The notes below the pieces were generated by a model. It made no database searches, had not been told where the DNA came from, and worked only from the letters and a program-made list of their open reading frames with translations. DNA of 64,000 bases from Amphibalanus amphitrite. Its lineage: Eukaryota; Arthropoda; Thecostraca; Balanomorpha; Balanidae. The DNA lies in the NCBI RefSeq assembly GCF_019059575.1, contig NW_024881864.1:196001-260000 (forward strand), written 5' to 3'. The position numbers were made by a program, and so were the translations under genes. Below, one piece after another: positions 22,297 through 34,712 of this stretch (its first letter is position 1; every line of letters begins with the position of its first letter).

Positions 22297-23490
22297 TTAA
22301 CCCGCGCGGGGCTGGGGTCTCCAGCCGAACGCGCGGGGCTGGGGGGGGGGGGGGGGGTAAATTTTACCCCCCCTCCCCTGTTATCTCCCAAACTAATGGT
22401 CCGATTTGGAAAATTCAAACGCCAATCGAAAGCTCTCATCACGAACTACTAAAAACATGTACTTAATTTAAAGTTTGAGGTCAAGGTCAAGGTCAGGTCA
22501 AGGGTACAAATTGCAAGTTTCTACAGTATCGGCCTTGCACCGTAGTTGCCGAAGAATGGAGTCATGGACTGAGACTGATCGCCCAAAACGTGTTCTTAGG
22601 CTACCAAGACAATATTCGTTGCATACAATATCATTCAGAGGTCAAGGTCAAGGTCAGGTCAGGTTAGGTCAGGTCACCAAAAAACAAAATATAGAAAAGG
22701 GCATGTGCGACACATGTTTTATGGGTCATTTTACTCATAGAATTCAATAGGCACACTCAATAAGTGATATGGACCACCTCTGGATGAATTTCAGGTCGAG
22801 GTCAGGTCAAGGTCAGGTCAAGTGAGGTCAAATTTTGAAGTTGGTTGTTAAGGCCTAAAAAGGTGTCTATCTGATGCAGTTTTTCACGGCGAATCGAATG
22901 GTGCTATTTTTGTTTCCGTACGAGGTCCAGAACTTCCAAAAAAGTCATTTTTCAAAAAATTTGTGTGTCGTGACGTCATAAAATTTTGAATAACTCCCAC
23001 ATTTTTGAACCGATTCTTCTAAAATTTGGTATGTAGGTGCACATATACCACTTCTCTGACATATATTCCGGTTTTTTCGATAGACTCAAAATTTTCGATT
23101 TTATAATGATTTTCCCAAAAAATTCAGTTTTTTGAAAAAATTTAGGCCAAAATCCAAAATTTTCAAAAAACCGAGATAGCCATTTGATAGACAAAGTAAA
23201 ATTACGTATAACCTTTTTTGTTACGTCTTGATTCCTTTAAAAATGAAGATGTTAGCGGCGTTTGAACTTTTGCCGTTTTTGAGGCGAAAATGGCGAACAT
23301 GACGTCACTAAAACGTCAATTTCTCAAAAATTTTCCGACGGATTTCGCTCAAATTTACAGGGAACGTGTCAAATTGATGTAAGAAAAGGTACTGAAAGTT
23401 TGGCGGCGCTGCGCGCCGCCGTTTTTGAGATATCGCAAAAATTCGCGAGGGGGGGTAAAATTTACCCCCCCCCAGCCCCGCGCGGGTTAA
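22297..23490. mobile_element. TTAA-flanked element, GCGCGGGGCTGGGG subfamily
   Basis: TTAA at 22297-22300 starts CCCGCGCGGGGCTGGGG. The right end CCCCAGCCCCGCGCGGG is followed by TTAA at 23487-23490. A full-length inverted relative lies at 40706-41886 and a truncated one at 32880-33285. The interior has AGGTCA arrays on the left and an AT-rich right half. No protein is encoded. The right TTAA is shared with the adjoining MITE. Confidence 0.82.
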
Positions 23491-23952
23491 AGGGACCCTC
23501 CCACCTTAACATTATATTTGAGTTGAGATAGCCAAAATGGGGTCCCTGGCTCACAATTACCGGTTTCGGCACTCACAACATCGAGAAATGCCTTAAATCG
23601 GAAATATTGAATTTCAAAATTGCAGCATTTTGATTCAGAGGGGCTAATGCTTAGGTGTGACGTCAGCGCAAATATCTAACGATTTTTAAATGTTTGACTA
23701 AAACGTTTTGTAGCACGCGGTGGTATATGCTATTTGCGCGCAACATCTGCCGCAAACGCCGCACTTCTAAAATAAAGTCGCTAGAAACAGCGGAGATCCC
23801 AAAAAAGTAAACAAAAGTAAAAGTCTAATATCTTGAAAACCAGTGAATATTTTTCGGTGAAATTTGGTAGATATTTGTTTTCGCTCTTTCTGAACCGAGC
23901 GACATCACTTTCATGCCAATTCATAAGCTTTTTTGAAGGTGGGAGGGTCCCT
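23491..23952. mobile_element. MITE with AGGGACCCTCCCACCTT inverted repeats, copy 1
   Basis: Starts AGGGACCCTCCCACCTTAAC right after TTAA and ends AAGGTGGGAGGGTCCCT. The right flank reads AAGAC, so the second TTAA has apparently lost two bases. It matches the copy at 28255-28721 over most of its length. TTAA targeting fits piggyBac or Kolobok families. No coding. Confidence 0.8.
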
Positions 23953-24151
23953 AAGACGACAAACGTGACGCGACATGCAGCGAAATTTTGGAAAATGAAA
24001 TCTATCACATGGTTGTTATGCACATCGAAGGACATCTCTGTCCATCTTGCTGTCCATCTGTCAGTTTTTGAAGTGTATTGGTAGGTTTATTCATGTTTTA
24101 ATTGTGAACACTTCGCTGATATGTAGATTTTAGTAGGCATACATTTTTAAA

Positions 24152-24427
24152 ATGGCACGTAAATGTGCTGTTCTTAAGTGTAGATCTGGTTATAAACAGA
24201 AAAAGTCTGTTTTCAAATTCCCTGTGGAAAAAACCCGTCGTCAGAAGTGGATAGAGGTACTAAAGCCCCTGAAGCCAATATGTCTGGACTACAGTGGAGT
24301 GTGTGAGCTGCATTTCTCGACGAAGAGTTTTTGCGAGGAAGCACTAACAGCCAGAAGAACTGACCGAAAAAATCTGCGTTTGAGACCAGATGCAATTCCA
24401 AGCATATATACGCTTCCCATCAAGTAA
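24152..24427 (+). CDS. THAP zinc-finger domain, N-terminal part of a P-element-like gene
   Basis: The 91-codon frame from ATG 24152 opens with a THAP C2CH zinc finger: C5 and C10, a conserved tryptophan in RQKWIEVL, and a final CX2H in VCELHF. This domain binds DNA in P-element transposase, THAP9 and many host THAP proteins. The frame stops at a TAA inside GTAAGTACAAGTAAGT, which looks like a duplicated splice donor, so the real product may splice onward rather than end here. Homology to the P-element transposase C-terminal region resumes only 20 bases later, so the coiled coil and catalytic front half are missing between them. Confidence 0.7.
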   Translation: MARKCAVLKCRSGYKQKKSVFKFPVEKTRRQKWIEVLKPLKPICLDYSGVCELHFSTKSFCEEALTARRTDRKNLRLRPDAIPSIYTLPIK

Positions 24428-24434
24428 GTACAAG

Positions 24435-25514
24435 TAAGTATAGAGCGCGTGAACGTGAAGCTGGCAGACTCCGCCACCCACGAGACCACCATAGCAGGGC
24501 TCATGGTGTACAGTAAGGAGCCTGGGTGCGACGGATTCGCAGACACTGCCGAGCTCCTGAAGATAGTAAGGACTTGGTTCAACATTGTGAACGTGAAGTC
24601 GCCATACAAGCACGTGGCAAAAAGGGACGATTTACTCAAGCCCATCTGCCTGGAGAATGAAGACGGTCTGAAGTACCTGGAGAAGTTTGGCGCTCTGATG
24701 GAGGACTGGGATCGACAACCGGGAGCGGCAAAAATCTCCTCTGACACTCTTCGGGGTCTCGTCCTGACATGCAGAGGCCTGGTGGGCCTGTCAAAGTACC
24801 TGACCTCAGAAAACTTGCCGGTGGCAACTTCTGGGCCAGCCCGCGCCAGTTTACAGAAGGCGAGGCTATCATCCGTGCCAAGAGCCTGCTGTGGCTGTCT
24901 GGGTAGTGGGTACACTCCGGATGAAGTAGCGGTAGATATGCGGCTCGTTACTCAGCAGCGAGAGGAGAACGACCACCGTGTGGCAACAGAGCTAACACAG
25001 ATCGCTGCGGAGTCTCTCCCCGCTGAGGAAGGTCCAGAAGAAGGCAAGGACGCGGTGTTTCACATGGCCGGCTACTTGGCCCACGCTGTGCAGAAGAAGC
25101 ACAAATGCAACCCTTGTCATGACCTTCTCGCGGATGGCCATCGCAAAATTTCTGTGAAAATAGCAGTCAGCGGAGCTGAGGAGCAGGAGGCTGCCGCTAC
25201 ATTCACAGACCTGCTGAACCGGGGAAAGCTGCTCCAGCCATCTGTCACTTGTCTCAAAATCACTGAGGACATATGCTCCATCTTCAGGTCCCTGAGAGTT
25301 GAGGCTAAAACCCGCGCCATTTTGTTTGGGTGCACACTGCACAAACCCCAGGAGTGTGTTTAAGGAGATCTCGCTGAACCTCTTGGAAGAAAAAGAAGGC
25401 TCCCAGCTGGAGTGCGCGGCTGGTCACAAACTCAGCAAACTCATCTTGCCCACCATGGCGGGGGGGCTGTTCAACGCTTGCGTCTCCAATCATGCCAAGG
25501 ACCGAACAGCCTAG
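24435..25514 (+). pseudogene. P-element/THAP9-like transposase C-terminal region, degraded
   Basis: A 304-codon frame (read from about 24449) carries P-element-transposase-like segments: VKLADSATHETTIAGL, GFADTAELLKIVRTWFNIVN with SPYKH, then TLRGLVLTCRGLVGLSKYLT, and a late FHMAGYLAHAVQKKHKCNPC that fits the conserved YxAGY...CxxC region. Near 24820-24910 the better-looking reading changes frame (PGGNFWASPRQFTEGEA) and runs into a stop, and the usual NQDxLExFF block is not visible. Near 25330-25360 homologous-looking sequence moves to another frame that ends at 25514. With the catalytic front half absent, it cannot encode an active transposase. It could be a domesticated fragment, but the frame breaks favour decay. 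Confidence 0.6.
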
Positions 25515-26597
25515 CACACGCCGAAAAGAGGCCAAAGCAAGCACAGGGACGCGCTCAGAGGTGAATAAAACTCAAAAGCTGTCACCTACGCGATGTCTAG
25601 CTGTCACGAATTTTTTACAAGCCATCTTGAAACAGTAGGTACCCTATTTTACGTTTTCTCATCACCTTTGAAGGCCAAATTTCGGCCTCTGGGCATTACA
25701 ACGCATCACCACATTTCAGTGACACAGCAACAAAAAATAAATCACTTTCTTCCAACTTACCTAAAGGTCTGATCGATTTCCTAGCTTCTCCTGGCTCCTG
25801 GCTTCCAGATCCAGTTCAATCAGAACTCACGAAAGGATTGTCAGCTTTGTCACTGATTCACTTGCCTTTGCTTCAGCAGTCAGAAACAATTATCAACGCT
25901 CCTACCAAGTTTCTGGGACCGATGGTCATGGACCTCACCCCAGTTGTGGCCCAGATGTGACGTCCCCCATCCCAGTCGTCCGGTCCTCCCCTACTCCGGC
26001 GGCGGCCAAGGCCGCGCCGGTCCCCGCCACCGCTCAACCGGCGACGAGCGGGGACGAGCTGTCGCGCTGTCGCCGTTTTTCCTGCGTTGTCTATGGCGAT
26101 TCACAACGCACCGGCTGTCGCACCGGCGGGATTTTTCAGCCCCAGCTGTCTACAAAGAGATGACGCTGTTAAATTTTTGTGCCGTGGTCCATAGTGACTC
26201 TCTATGGGAAGACAGCTCTGATTTTAGCGGAAACGGCCTAGTTATCAATTTTAGATGCATTAACTAAGATGCTCGAATCTGTCTCCTTATTCCTATGGCT
26301 GTCACCTACGCACGCAGGCGAGTAGCAGGTTTTTTTCACCTCTGGACGCGCTGGTCGAAGAAACTCGGATTCCGACAAGATCCGAAAGCTGACTGGATAA
26401 AAATGAGTGAACATTTGAACGCCTACGTTCTCCGGTACCTGATCTCAGGTTCTCAGGTACATTCAGACTTCGGGTCAGAGTTGGGTGGGAAACTACTGAG
26501 AGAAGTAAATAGGAAGGCATGCATGTGTATTTTTGCACAATACAAAATAAACTAATCGCAGCATTATTTAATAGTTTTCGTTTGAAAGGTGGGGTGT
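25515..26597. other. No gene seen
   Basis: Short frames only. CTGTCACCTACGC occurs twice (25577 and 26299). A small GC-rich patch at 25940-26150 has overlapping frames on one strand without any domain I recognise. Confidence 0.4.
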
Positions 26598-27938
26598 TTA
26601 AAGGTAGTGTGCCAGCTTTCTTGGACCGTATGGAGTTAATGGCCCAGATAAGGAGAACCGGATTTTTAGAACTTATCCATACCTTCAAAACTCATGGAAA
26701 CGTCTTAAATTCTTCAAATTTTGAGTACCCCAGTGCGAAATTCGCCCCGACGGGTTGTCGGTCGTACCCCAACCACATTTCACACCACTATGAACAATAA
26801 ATGCACACACTGAAATCGCTATTACCGATATGCTCATCCAATCAAGTTTCGATAAACCCGTTCATCATCAGCTCCTGCGGTTTCGAACACGCCTGTTAGT
26901 TGGCTTCTGATGCTCGTCGAGGTCGGAATTTCCAAATACGCGTGGTGCGTCGGGCCGCGCGCTCTGACTTCGGCCAAGAAAAATGCGTCAGCTGATCATT
27001 GTCATTTCTGCCACTTACGTGTGGTGAAATGGGGTCATAACTTATAAGACGGCTTTTTCATATCAATTATTTTACATAAAATCATATTTCAAACAGGGCG
27101 TATTATAAGGGATTTTCACTAGGTCGGCAATCACAATTAGGGGCGGCATTTTGCACTCATAGGGGCGGCACTTGGCATCTGAGGGGGGCGGCATACCTAC
27201 TGATATTTAATGACAAAAAAGACACGTTCGACGGTTCTTTTATAACTCTTTCTATAAGTAATGATTTCAGATTCAACCTAAGCTCAGCGGTATTACGTTT
27301 ATTTTTCCGTGATATAGTATTTCTCTCATCATAATGCGATAAATGAACTACATATAATTTGACTACAAAAAATAATTTTAAAATTTTAACTGAGGTCAAG
27401 TTCATGACCTCACCAGAAATAAAACATGTTGCATACCAGTCGATCCGTATCGTCAGCTTAAAATATTCACGGTGTTTTATGGCTCTATCTAGAACAGTGG
27501 TCAGCAGGTCGCACGAGTGGTGCCCACTTTATGGGCGCTGGACGGGGCCATTACCCCCACTTGTCATACCCAATTGCTTACACGGCAAGGTTCGCTGATA
27601 TTCGGCCATATCCTTTGACTCCTCTATTTTTCTGCATAGATATAAATAAAATGCAACACAATTAACTCTCTTTTTATGGAGAGGGAGAGCGGGTGGATAA
27701 GGATGAACTCGTACATTTTTTATTTGTTAGTTACTCGCGTAATGAACAGTGTATTGCAACGATACGTTCATCCCTCCCCCCCCCCCCAAGTTAATATGAA
27801 TGTTATACCTAACTACTCAAACATTTTCGTGACCCCAGTGACATTGTCATTGAGTTTTTGAAATTTGAATGACCTTCACTCGGTAACTTTCTCTCCGGCT
27901 CGGCCGGCGGACAAAATGCAAGCGAAGACAATGCGGGG

Positions 27939-27968
27939 AGTCCGGTGCTCTACCAACTGAGCTACGGA
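27939..27968 (-). other. tRNA-like fragment (box A only)
   Basis: On the minus strand CCGTAGCTCAGTTGGTAGAG matches a tRNA D-arm, with box A TAGCTCAGTTGG and a GCTC/GAGC stem. No box B or acceptor stem follows at the right spacing. It is therefore a tRNA-derived or SINE-head fragment, not a tRNA gene. Confidence 0.45.
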
Positions 27969-28254
27969 ACAGGCAAATGCTCACCATAGATATACCGACT
28001 GAACGATCCCTTTATAACTTCAGCGATTGATAAGACAAACAGTGTGTAACTGTATATATAAAATGTAAGTCGTAAGTCTCAAAATTGCGATGTCTTTGAC
28101 CTGACCAAAGGTAAGGACAATTTTGCGACCCTTTCATTAGGTATAATGAAATGGGAGGAAATCAGGGCATGTGCCTCTTTTTATAGGTAGACAAATGTCA
28201 AAGTTAACGAATTTAAACATAACATAAGAAAACAATTAAAAATGACACACTTAA

Positions 28255-28721
28255 AGGGACCCTCCCACCTTAACATTAGTTTTGAGTTGAGATAGCCAAG
28301 TTTGCGGCCAGGCTCAGAAACCACCATTTATCCTGGTCGCAACCCCCGCAGCTTTATGGTGTTCAATAAATTTCTTCCCTTTACTTGCAGGGTGGGACCA
28401 GCGTGGTCCCTATCTCTTAACCATTACGGGAATCTGATGACGTCATCAGGGTTTCGAACGTCCGTTTAATGTTTGACTAAAACGTTTTGTAGCACGCTGT
28501 GGTATATGCTGCTTTGCGCGCAACAAATGCCGCACTTTCAAATAAAGTCGCTAGGAACAGCGGAGATCCCAAAAAGTAAAAAAAAGTAAAAGTCTGGTAT
28601 CTTGAAAACCGGTGAATATTTTTCGATGAAATTTGGTAGATATTCGTTTTTGCTCTTTCTGAACCGAGTGACATCACTTTCATGCCAATTCATTAACTTT
28701 TTTGAAGGTGGGAGGGTCCCT
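28255..28721. mobile_element. MITE with AGGGACCCTCCCACCTT inverted repeats, copy 2
   Basis: AGGGACCCTCCCACCTTAAC to AAGGTGGGAGGGTCCCT, 467 bp, with intact TTAA on both sides (28251-28254 and 28722-28725). The right half matches copy 1 closely (GTTTGACTAAAACGTTTTGT onward); the left third has diverged. Confidence 0.88.
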
Positions 28722-28725
28722 TTAA

Positions 28726-29516
28726 TCGGAAAATTGCCACCCACGACCCCTCGTTATGTCCTTGAGGTAATGTCAGGTCATGGAAGGCCTCCAGCAGTTT
28801 TTTTTTCTTCAATAACTTCTGATAGAGACATGCGATATGCCTGAGCGATGAAAACACCTTAGATGATTTCAGTTTGGCGATACAAATCGACTGATATGCA
28901 ACATGACCTTTGCCAGTTAGGTCATGCCCTGGACCTGAGCGCTAATTTCCCAAATGACATTTGAATGTCAAATAATAGTTCATTCGACGCATCTCGACGA
29001 GAGGAGCACAGTACTAAAAAAACAATGTCATAACTTTCGTGAGTCAATAATTATTACAGTAGAAAGGTTCCTCATTAAAACAGCTCAGTAGAGGGGCGGA
29101 GGGGGTCCACTGTCCCCTCGAACCCTCCCCGGCCCGGCACGGGTTAAACAAGTTGTGCTATGGAGGTTAAGCCGTTGATGTTAGGTCAAGTCGATGACTT
29201 TATAGGAACGTTGAAGAGCTATCGAATGCGCTTTTTCGCGGTGCTGTAGTTCTATTCTTCCCCGAGTTATGCGCCAGTTTGTCAATAAATGTTGAAACAG
29301 ACAACATTTCACCCACATTTCACCTTTGATGACCTCTGGTTACCTGATATTTGACATTTGACTTGACCTAACCAAAGTACGGTTAACCAACTAACCCAAT
29401 TGTAGTTTTTGACACTCTTTCGAATGCCGCTTACCGCGTGTCGCTAAGTGGCCCAGTATCCAAGTTATAGGGGTCGGGAGGGGGGAGGGGGTCAAACAGC
29501 CTCAGCCCGGCGTCGG
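28726..29516. other. Gene-free repeat sequence
   Basis: AGGTCA motifs and one right terminus of the TTAA family (GGCACGGG plus TTAA at 29144-29147) are visible; the matching left end is missing. No coding region. Confidence 0.45.
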
Positions 29517-30393
29517 GTAACTCTCGCCCGCACATGCCATTTTCCCATCCTAGAACGCACATGGGGGGGGGGGGGGTTGCCACCGCCCTCGCCATTTCGT
29601 TCCTGTTCGAGATAGAGTTTAGCGGTAAAGACCAAAAAGATTCTTTGGGAAGAGACGAATCCAATGATACCCAGTTCAGGTCAAACTAAAAAATGTTGCT
29701 GTTTTGGGTCACCGCTGGATATCAAGTGCGCTGCTTATCATATACCGATGACGATGCTGTTTTCCGATGCCAAGCCAGCTAGAACCTCTTTGTCACACTA
29801 CCCGACCAGATTTTTGCCGCTGAGGTCATTTCAGGTCAAGTTAGGTCAAGGTCAATTATATGTGTTTGTATGTCTGTGTGTGTCTGTGTGTATACTGATG
29901 TGTGCACCGATTGTTTTTGTGTTCATATTACATGAAATAATGATCTGAGAAGCTTTTACCAAAAATGCAGTAAAAAAAAATTCACAAAAAGTAAATTCAG
30001 CTTGCCTAAAACGCAATTATCTTAGATGACCTAGGTTGACCTTGACCCTGACCTTGACACCTGTACCTCGTCGAACAACATGTTCCATGATAGGTGGGAG
30101 GTAAGACTGGCAAAAAAGACCGAAATCAAGGTGTCAAAAGCTCACAAGGCCCATGGCAAACGCAAGGTGTTGAGAATTGGCCATTTGGGTCATGACATGA
30201 CCTGAAAAACAAAGTCATATCTCCGAAACCAAAAATCACAGAAACTTGAAATTTTCAGTGGACATCAAGAAAGGATAGAGGAGCAGCTATACGAAAAATC
30301 AGCTTTCTAGCTCTAAAAATGTTGAGTGCAGAGCAGAAAGACTACCTGGGGGGGTGGCAACCACCCCACCCCCCCATGTGCGGGCGAGGGTTA
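29517..30393. mobile_element. TTAA-family element
   Basis: The left end CTCTCGCCCGCACATG follows GTAA, a decayed TTAA. The right end CATGTGCGGGCGAGGG precedes TTAA at 30390-30393. G and C runs flank TTGCCACCG near the left end and are mirrored on the right. The terminal sequence matches the truncated copy at window base 1. Confidence 0.65.
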
Positions 30394-30960
30394 AGGAAAG
30401 GCACTATCATTTTGGGGGCGCAGCAGATATGCTAAGGGACGACAACATCATTTCGAGACGCGTCACCAATTTTTTTTAGGGTACTTTAACCACTTTGAGG
30501 GGCACCACCGACACTGTGAGGAGCGCAATTATCTCGTTGAGCGTTGAGGGGTGGCACCATTACATTGAATGGCGCCATGTGAGCAGTGATGTGGGGCAAA
30601 ATGACAATGAGGAGCGCCTCCGATACTTAAAGAAGAGATGCCACCATTACTCGGGGGAGGGGGGGGGGCAACATCACTTTTATTTTGAGGACGCCACCCA
30701 CATTGTAAGGGGCGGCACTGTAACTTTAAGGACCGCCGCGGATACTTTAAGGGGCGGCTCCATCATATGGAGGGGCGCTACAGATCGTTAATGGACGGCA
30801 ATAGGTATGATAGTTATTAAGGGACTCCGATACTTCGAAGGGCGCCACCGTTTGTTTGAGGGTGACATCATCACTTTGAGGGGCACCACCGATATTGTTC
30901 GGGGCGCCACCGACATTATAAGGGGCGCCACCGACACTGCCAGGCATAAGCGTAACTTTA
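30394..30960. repeat. Degenerate GGGGCGCCACCG minisatellite, left block
   Basis: Roughly 30-36-base imperfect units of the form GAGGGGCGCCACCGACACTT or GGGGCGGCACCATCA. The block resumes at about 33490 after inserted sequence; GCTGCCAGG-type wording occurs at both break points. Open frames are repeat artefacts. Confidence 0.75.
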
Positions 30961-31222
30961 TATCTCTTTGTGGGTGCTCAAGCACCCCCAATCCTGAGCT
31001 CAGCACCCCCTGCCTTCTTAAAGCACCCCCAGCCTCCTCAAAACATTCCCAGCTGACTCAAGGCCCTCAATAATCATAATGTCCATCTCCTAGTACCGTA
31101 ATGAGCCCAGTGAATCATGCAAATACTATGCTTACTGAATTCAGTGACTAATAGAATATACATTGAATAAATAACCACAAAGTAAGATACATGACATTTG
31201 TGTTAACACCGCTGATGGTTAA

Positions 31223-31763
31223 AGGAAATAGTTCACTTTCACGAAATTATTTTTTTTTTGCAACGATTTATTATTTTTTATGTTCAAAATAATCAGCAAA
31301 GAAAATAAAACCTTTTTATAACAAAATATTTTTTTTTTCTATATTTTGATATAGGAAGAACTTTTCAGTTTCTGTAAGGCACACGCGATCCAGTATGAAA
31401 AGAGCATGGGTCCCGAAAATTCTTCAGAAACAGAGAAATTATCGCAGCCACCGGCATTTGGGCGATCTGCTCGATCTGATAATGTTCCCCTGAATGTCCT
31501 AATTGATCAGTACGAGAATTTCTCTAGAGTTCTCGTAGATAATTTCTTTAGTTTCTGAAGAATTTTCGGGACCGATGCTCTTTTCATACTGGATGGAAAT
31601 TTATGCAAGGCACACATCCTCAACGCAAGACACCTTTTTCGGGAATATCTTTGCCTAGGGTGATCGTTGGGCTGTAAAAGCTCCTGATTTATGCTCGTCT
31701 CAGCTCAAGCTACGGAACTGCTATTCCAGTTCAAAACCCATGTTAAAAAGTGAACTATTTCCT
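31223..31763. mobile_element. MITE with AGGAAATAGTTCACTTT inverted repeats
   Basis: AGGAAATAGTTCACTTT at the left and AAAGTGAACTATTTCCT at the right, with TTAA duplications at 31219-31222 and 31764-31767. Inside is an additional long hairpin: GATCCAGTATGAAAAGAGCA near 31389 is inverted near 31575, with about 60-base arms. No coding. Confidence 0.85.
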
Positions 31764-31789
31764 TTAACGATGGCTATATTTCTACTCAG

Positions 31790-32860
31790 AAGGGCCCCGT
31801 GGGGCTCGTTAGAGCACCTCATGGGCCCTAAATAGCCATACTAAGGTCTCCATAAGGGCCCCACGCCGACTTCTGAGGGCCTCTCGCGGCTTCGGTGGTC
31901 TCCAAAGGCCCGTTAAGCCTGAAACAGACTCTTTACGCAGTCAGGAAATCGCATGCGAGAGCCTATTCAAATACATGGAAGCACGCTCGCATCAATCGCA
32001 CGCACCTCCCGCGAGCGGTTGATGCGAGAGGAATTACAATGTATTTGAATAGGCTCTCGCATGCGATTTCCTGAACGCAGAAAGAGTCTGCTTCAGCCTT
32101 TACTGGCCTCTGAGAGGTCTTACCGGCCTATGAGGGGACAGTTCTAGGGGCATTTCCTTTCCCACCTGTGATAGTCCCACACTTATTTTTCTGAGGGCCC
32201 CATAACGGCAACTGTGGGGCCCTTATCGGTGCCTATGAGGGCCCACACCGGTGTCTCTGAGGGTTTCACACCCCCAAACTCTGAGTGTCTACACCAGTGC
32301 CTATTAAAGCCCTATATCGGCGGCTCTGAGGACCCACCCAACACCTGTGCATCTACATAAAGGCCACCCACTGATGACTTGAGGGCCCCACAACGGTGAC
32401 CCTGAGGGCCCTACCGGCGTCTGACAGTACCATGCCGGTCTCTTAGGACCCCGCAGGACTTCTTCTGCCGGCCTAAGCCCTAAGGACCCCTTGCCGGTCA
32501 CTGAGACCCCCTGCCGACTTGTAGAGAGTTCGCGTCAGCAGCTCTAAAGGCCCCACACCCGTCTGTAACGGCTCTACACCAGCGTCTATGAGGGCCCGGA
32601 GCAACGCCTGTAAGGACCCTCATCGGCGCCTCTGAGAGAATCACACTAGCACCTCGAAGCGCCCACACCGGCACCCGCATGACGGCCCCACACCAGTGCC
32701 TCCCTTACCGGCGGCTCTGAGGGCCCTACGCCAGTGATTCTGAGGGTGCCACCGATAACTGAAGGCACCACACAAGCCCTTAGTGTAGCTGAGCTTTAAT
32801 CCCATACCGGCCCTCCGAGGGCGCCACGTCAGTGCACTCATTGCCCCACATCCCTCCCTC
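31790..32860. repeat. Degenerate GAGGGCCCCACACCGG minisatellite
   Basis: Loose 28-38-base units around CTGAGGGCCCCACACCGGTG, related in wording to 2750-3075. They are interrupted by the hairpin element at 31915-32102. No coding. Confidence 0.6.
31915..32102. mobile_element. Small foldback element
   Basis: Arms of about 60-70 bases, beginning GCCTGAAACAGACTCTTT and mirrored by AAAGAGTCTGCTTCAG. Both include TCGCATGCGAGAGCCTATTC. They face each other across a short centre with CGCACGCACCTCCCGCGAGC. No coding. Confidence 0.75.
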
Positions 32861-32879
32861 ACACCCGGAGCGGGTAAAC

Positions 32880-33285
32880 TGTGTTATACCTATAGCAACG
32901 ATTTTACCACCGTTGTACGTTATGTATTTCTCAAAGTTGACTCAAAATGGTCCAGTACAAAATCTGGCCTGCCAAACTTATGGCCAAGGTCGGGCTCAAA
33001 CACGTTTTGGGCAATCAGTCTCAGCCCATGACTCCATTCTTCGACAACTATACGGTGCAAGGCCGATACTGTAGAAACTTGCAATTTGCACCTTTGACCT
33101 GACCTTGACCTTGACCTCAAACTTTAAATTAAGTACATGTTTTTACTTATTCGTGATGAGATCTTTCGATTGGCGTTTGAATTTTCCAAATCGGACCATT
33201 AGTTCGGGAGATAACAGGGGGTAAAATTTATCCCCCCCCCCAGCCCCGCGCGTTCGGCTGGAGACCCCAGCCCCGCGCGGGTTAA
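32880..33285. mobile_element. Truncated TTAA element, GCGCGGGGCTGGGG subfamily
   Basis: The right end CCCCAGCCCCGCGCGGG plus TTAA (33282-33285) and about 400 bp inward match, inverted, the left part of the 22297 copy, including the TTGCACCGTAGTTG region. The other end is missing. Confidence 0.75.
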
Positions 33286-33489
33286 TGCATTGGGTGAGCC
33301 AAAATTGTTTTACAGTGGCGCTATTAAAACAAGCTCTCGAACCGATTTAACATCATTTCTTGCATGATGCCTGATGGCTACAGTAAAAAAGAACAGCTAA
33401 AAAAACTACAAAAACTATGGCATGCCTTTCTGAAAGCTATTGAGCACCCCCAATGATTTTTGGAAAACTACACCCATGCTGCCAGGAGT

Positions 33490-34640
33490 ACTTTGACCGG
33501 CGTTACTATCACATTTAAGGGCGCCGTGAGCACATTGGGGGCGGCACCATGACGTGGAGGGGCGTTACGGAAGGTTTGAGGGGCGGCAACATGACATTGA
33601 GGAGCGCCTCCGACACTTCGAGGGACACCAGCATTTCTTTGAAAGGCGGCACCTTGACTTTTGAGGAGACACCACCGACACTGTAAGGGGCGGCGCCATC
33701 ACTTTGAGGGGCGCCACGGATGGTTTGAGAAGCGGCACCATTATGTATATGGAGGGGCGCTACAGAAAGTTAGAGGGCGGCAACATTGTATTGATGAGTT
33801 CCTCCAAAACTTTGAAGGGCGCCACAGACACTGTAAGGGGCGGCACCAGCACTTTTAGGGGCGGCAACATCATTTTGAGGGGCGCCAACGACTCGTTGAC
33901 AGGAGACACCATCACATTTAGGGGCGCCACTGGCACTTTGAGGGAGGCACCATCACATTGAGGGGCGCCACCGATACTGAAAGGGGTGGCATCATCTTCT
34001 TGAGGGGCGGCATCATCTGCTTGAGGGGCAGCTCCATCACAATGAGGGGCTATGTGGATACCTAGAGGGGCGGCACCATTATATTGGTGGGTTCCTCTGA
34101 CACTTCGAAGAGCGTCACTGACACTATAAAGGGGTGGCACTAACACTTTTAGGGGCGGCAGCATCATTTTGAGGGGCGCCACCGACTCGTTGGCGGGCAG
34201 CACCATCACATTCAGGGGCGGTATCATCTTCTTGAGGGGCGGCAATGGCATCATCTGCTTGAGGGGCGGCGCCAACACTTTAAGGGGCGGCAGCATCATT
34301 TTGAGGGGCGCCACCGACTCGTTGGCGGGCAGCACCATCACATTCAGGGGCGCCAACGGCACTTTGAGGGCGGCACCATCACATTGAGGGGCGCCACCGA
34401 TACTGAAAGGGGCGGCATCATCTTCTTGAGGGGCGGTATCATCACATTGAGGGGCTCCACAGATGCTTAGAAGGGCGGCACCATTACATTGAGTGGGGCT
34501 ACTAACGTATTTAGGGGCGGCACTGTCACATTGAGTTGCGGGATCATCACTTTCTATAGACGGCTGCTTCACTTTAAGAGGCGGCATTATCATTTCGGAG
34601 GGCAGCAGCCTCACTATGAATGACGGCACCTAGCCTGCAT
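33490..34640. repeat. Degenerate GGGGCGGCACCATCA minisatellite, right block
   Basis: About 33-39-base imperfect units (GGGGCGGCACCATCACATT, GAGGGGCGCCACCGA). A longer internal duplication is visible: GCGCCACCGACTCGTTGGCG with flanking text occurs at about 34178 and 34309. The 289-codon minus frame over it is a repeat translation. Confidence 0.8.
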
Positions 34641-34712
34641 GTGCGTGCTGCATCCTAGAGGGGGCGGCAACTGGGTCGGCAAACGGCTGTCACTGGGTCG
34701 GCATTCTCCGTG

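Noticed and set aside
24152-25514. Intact, active P-element transposase
   Set aside because: The catalytic front half is missing, the NQDxLE-type block is not visible, and the frame shifts at least once or twice.
27939-27968. Functional tRNA gene
   Set aside because: Box A and D-arm only; no box B, acceptor stem or plausible anticodon arm.
33760-34629. 289-codon minus frame
   Set aside because: Degenerate GGGGCGGCA minisatellite translation.
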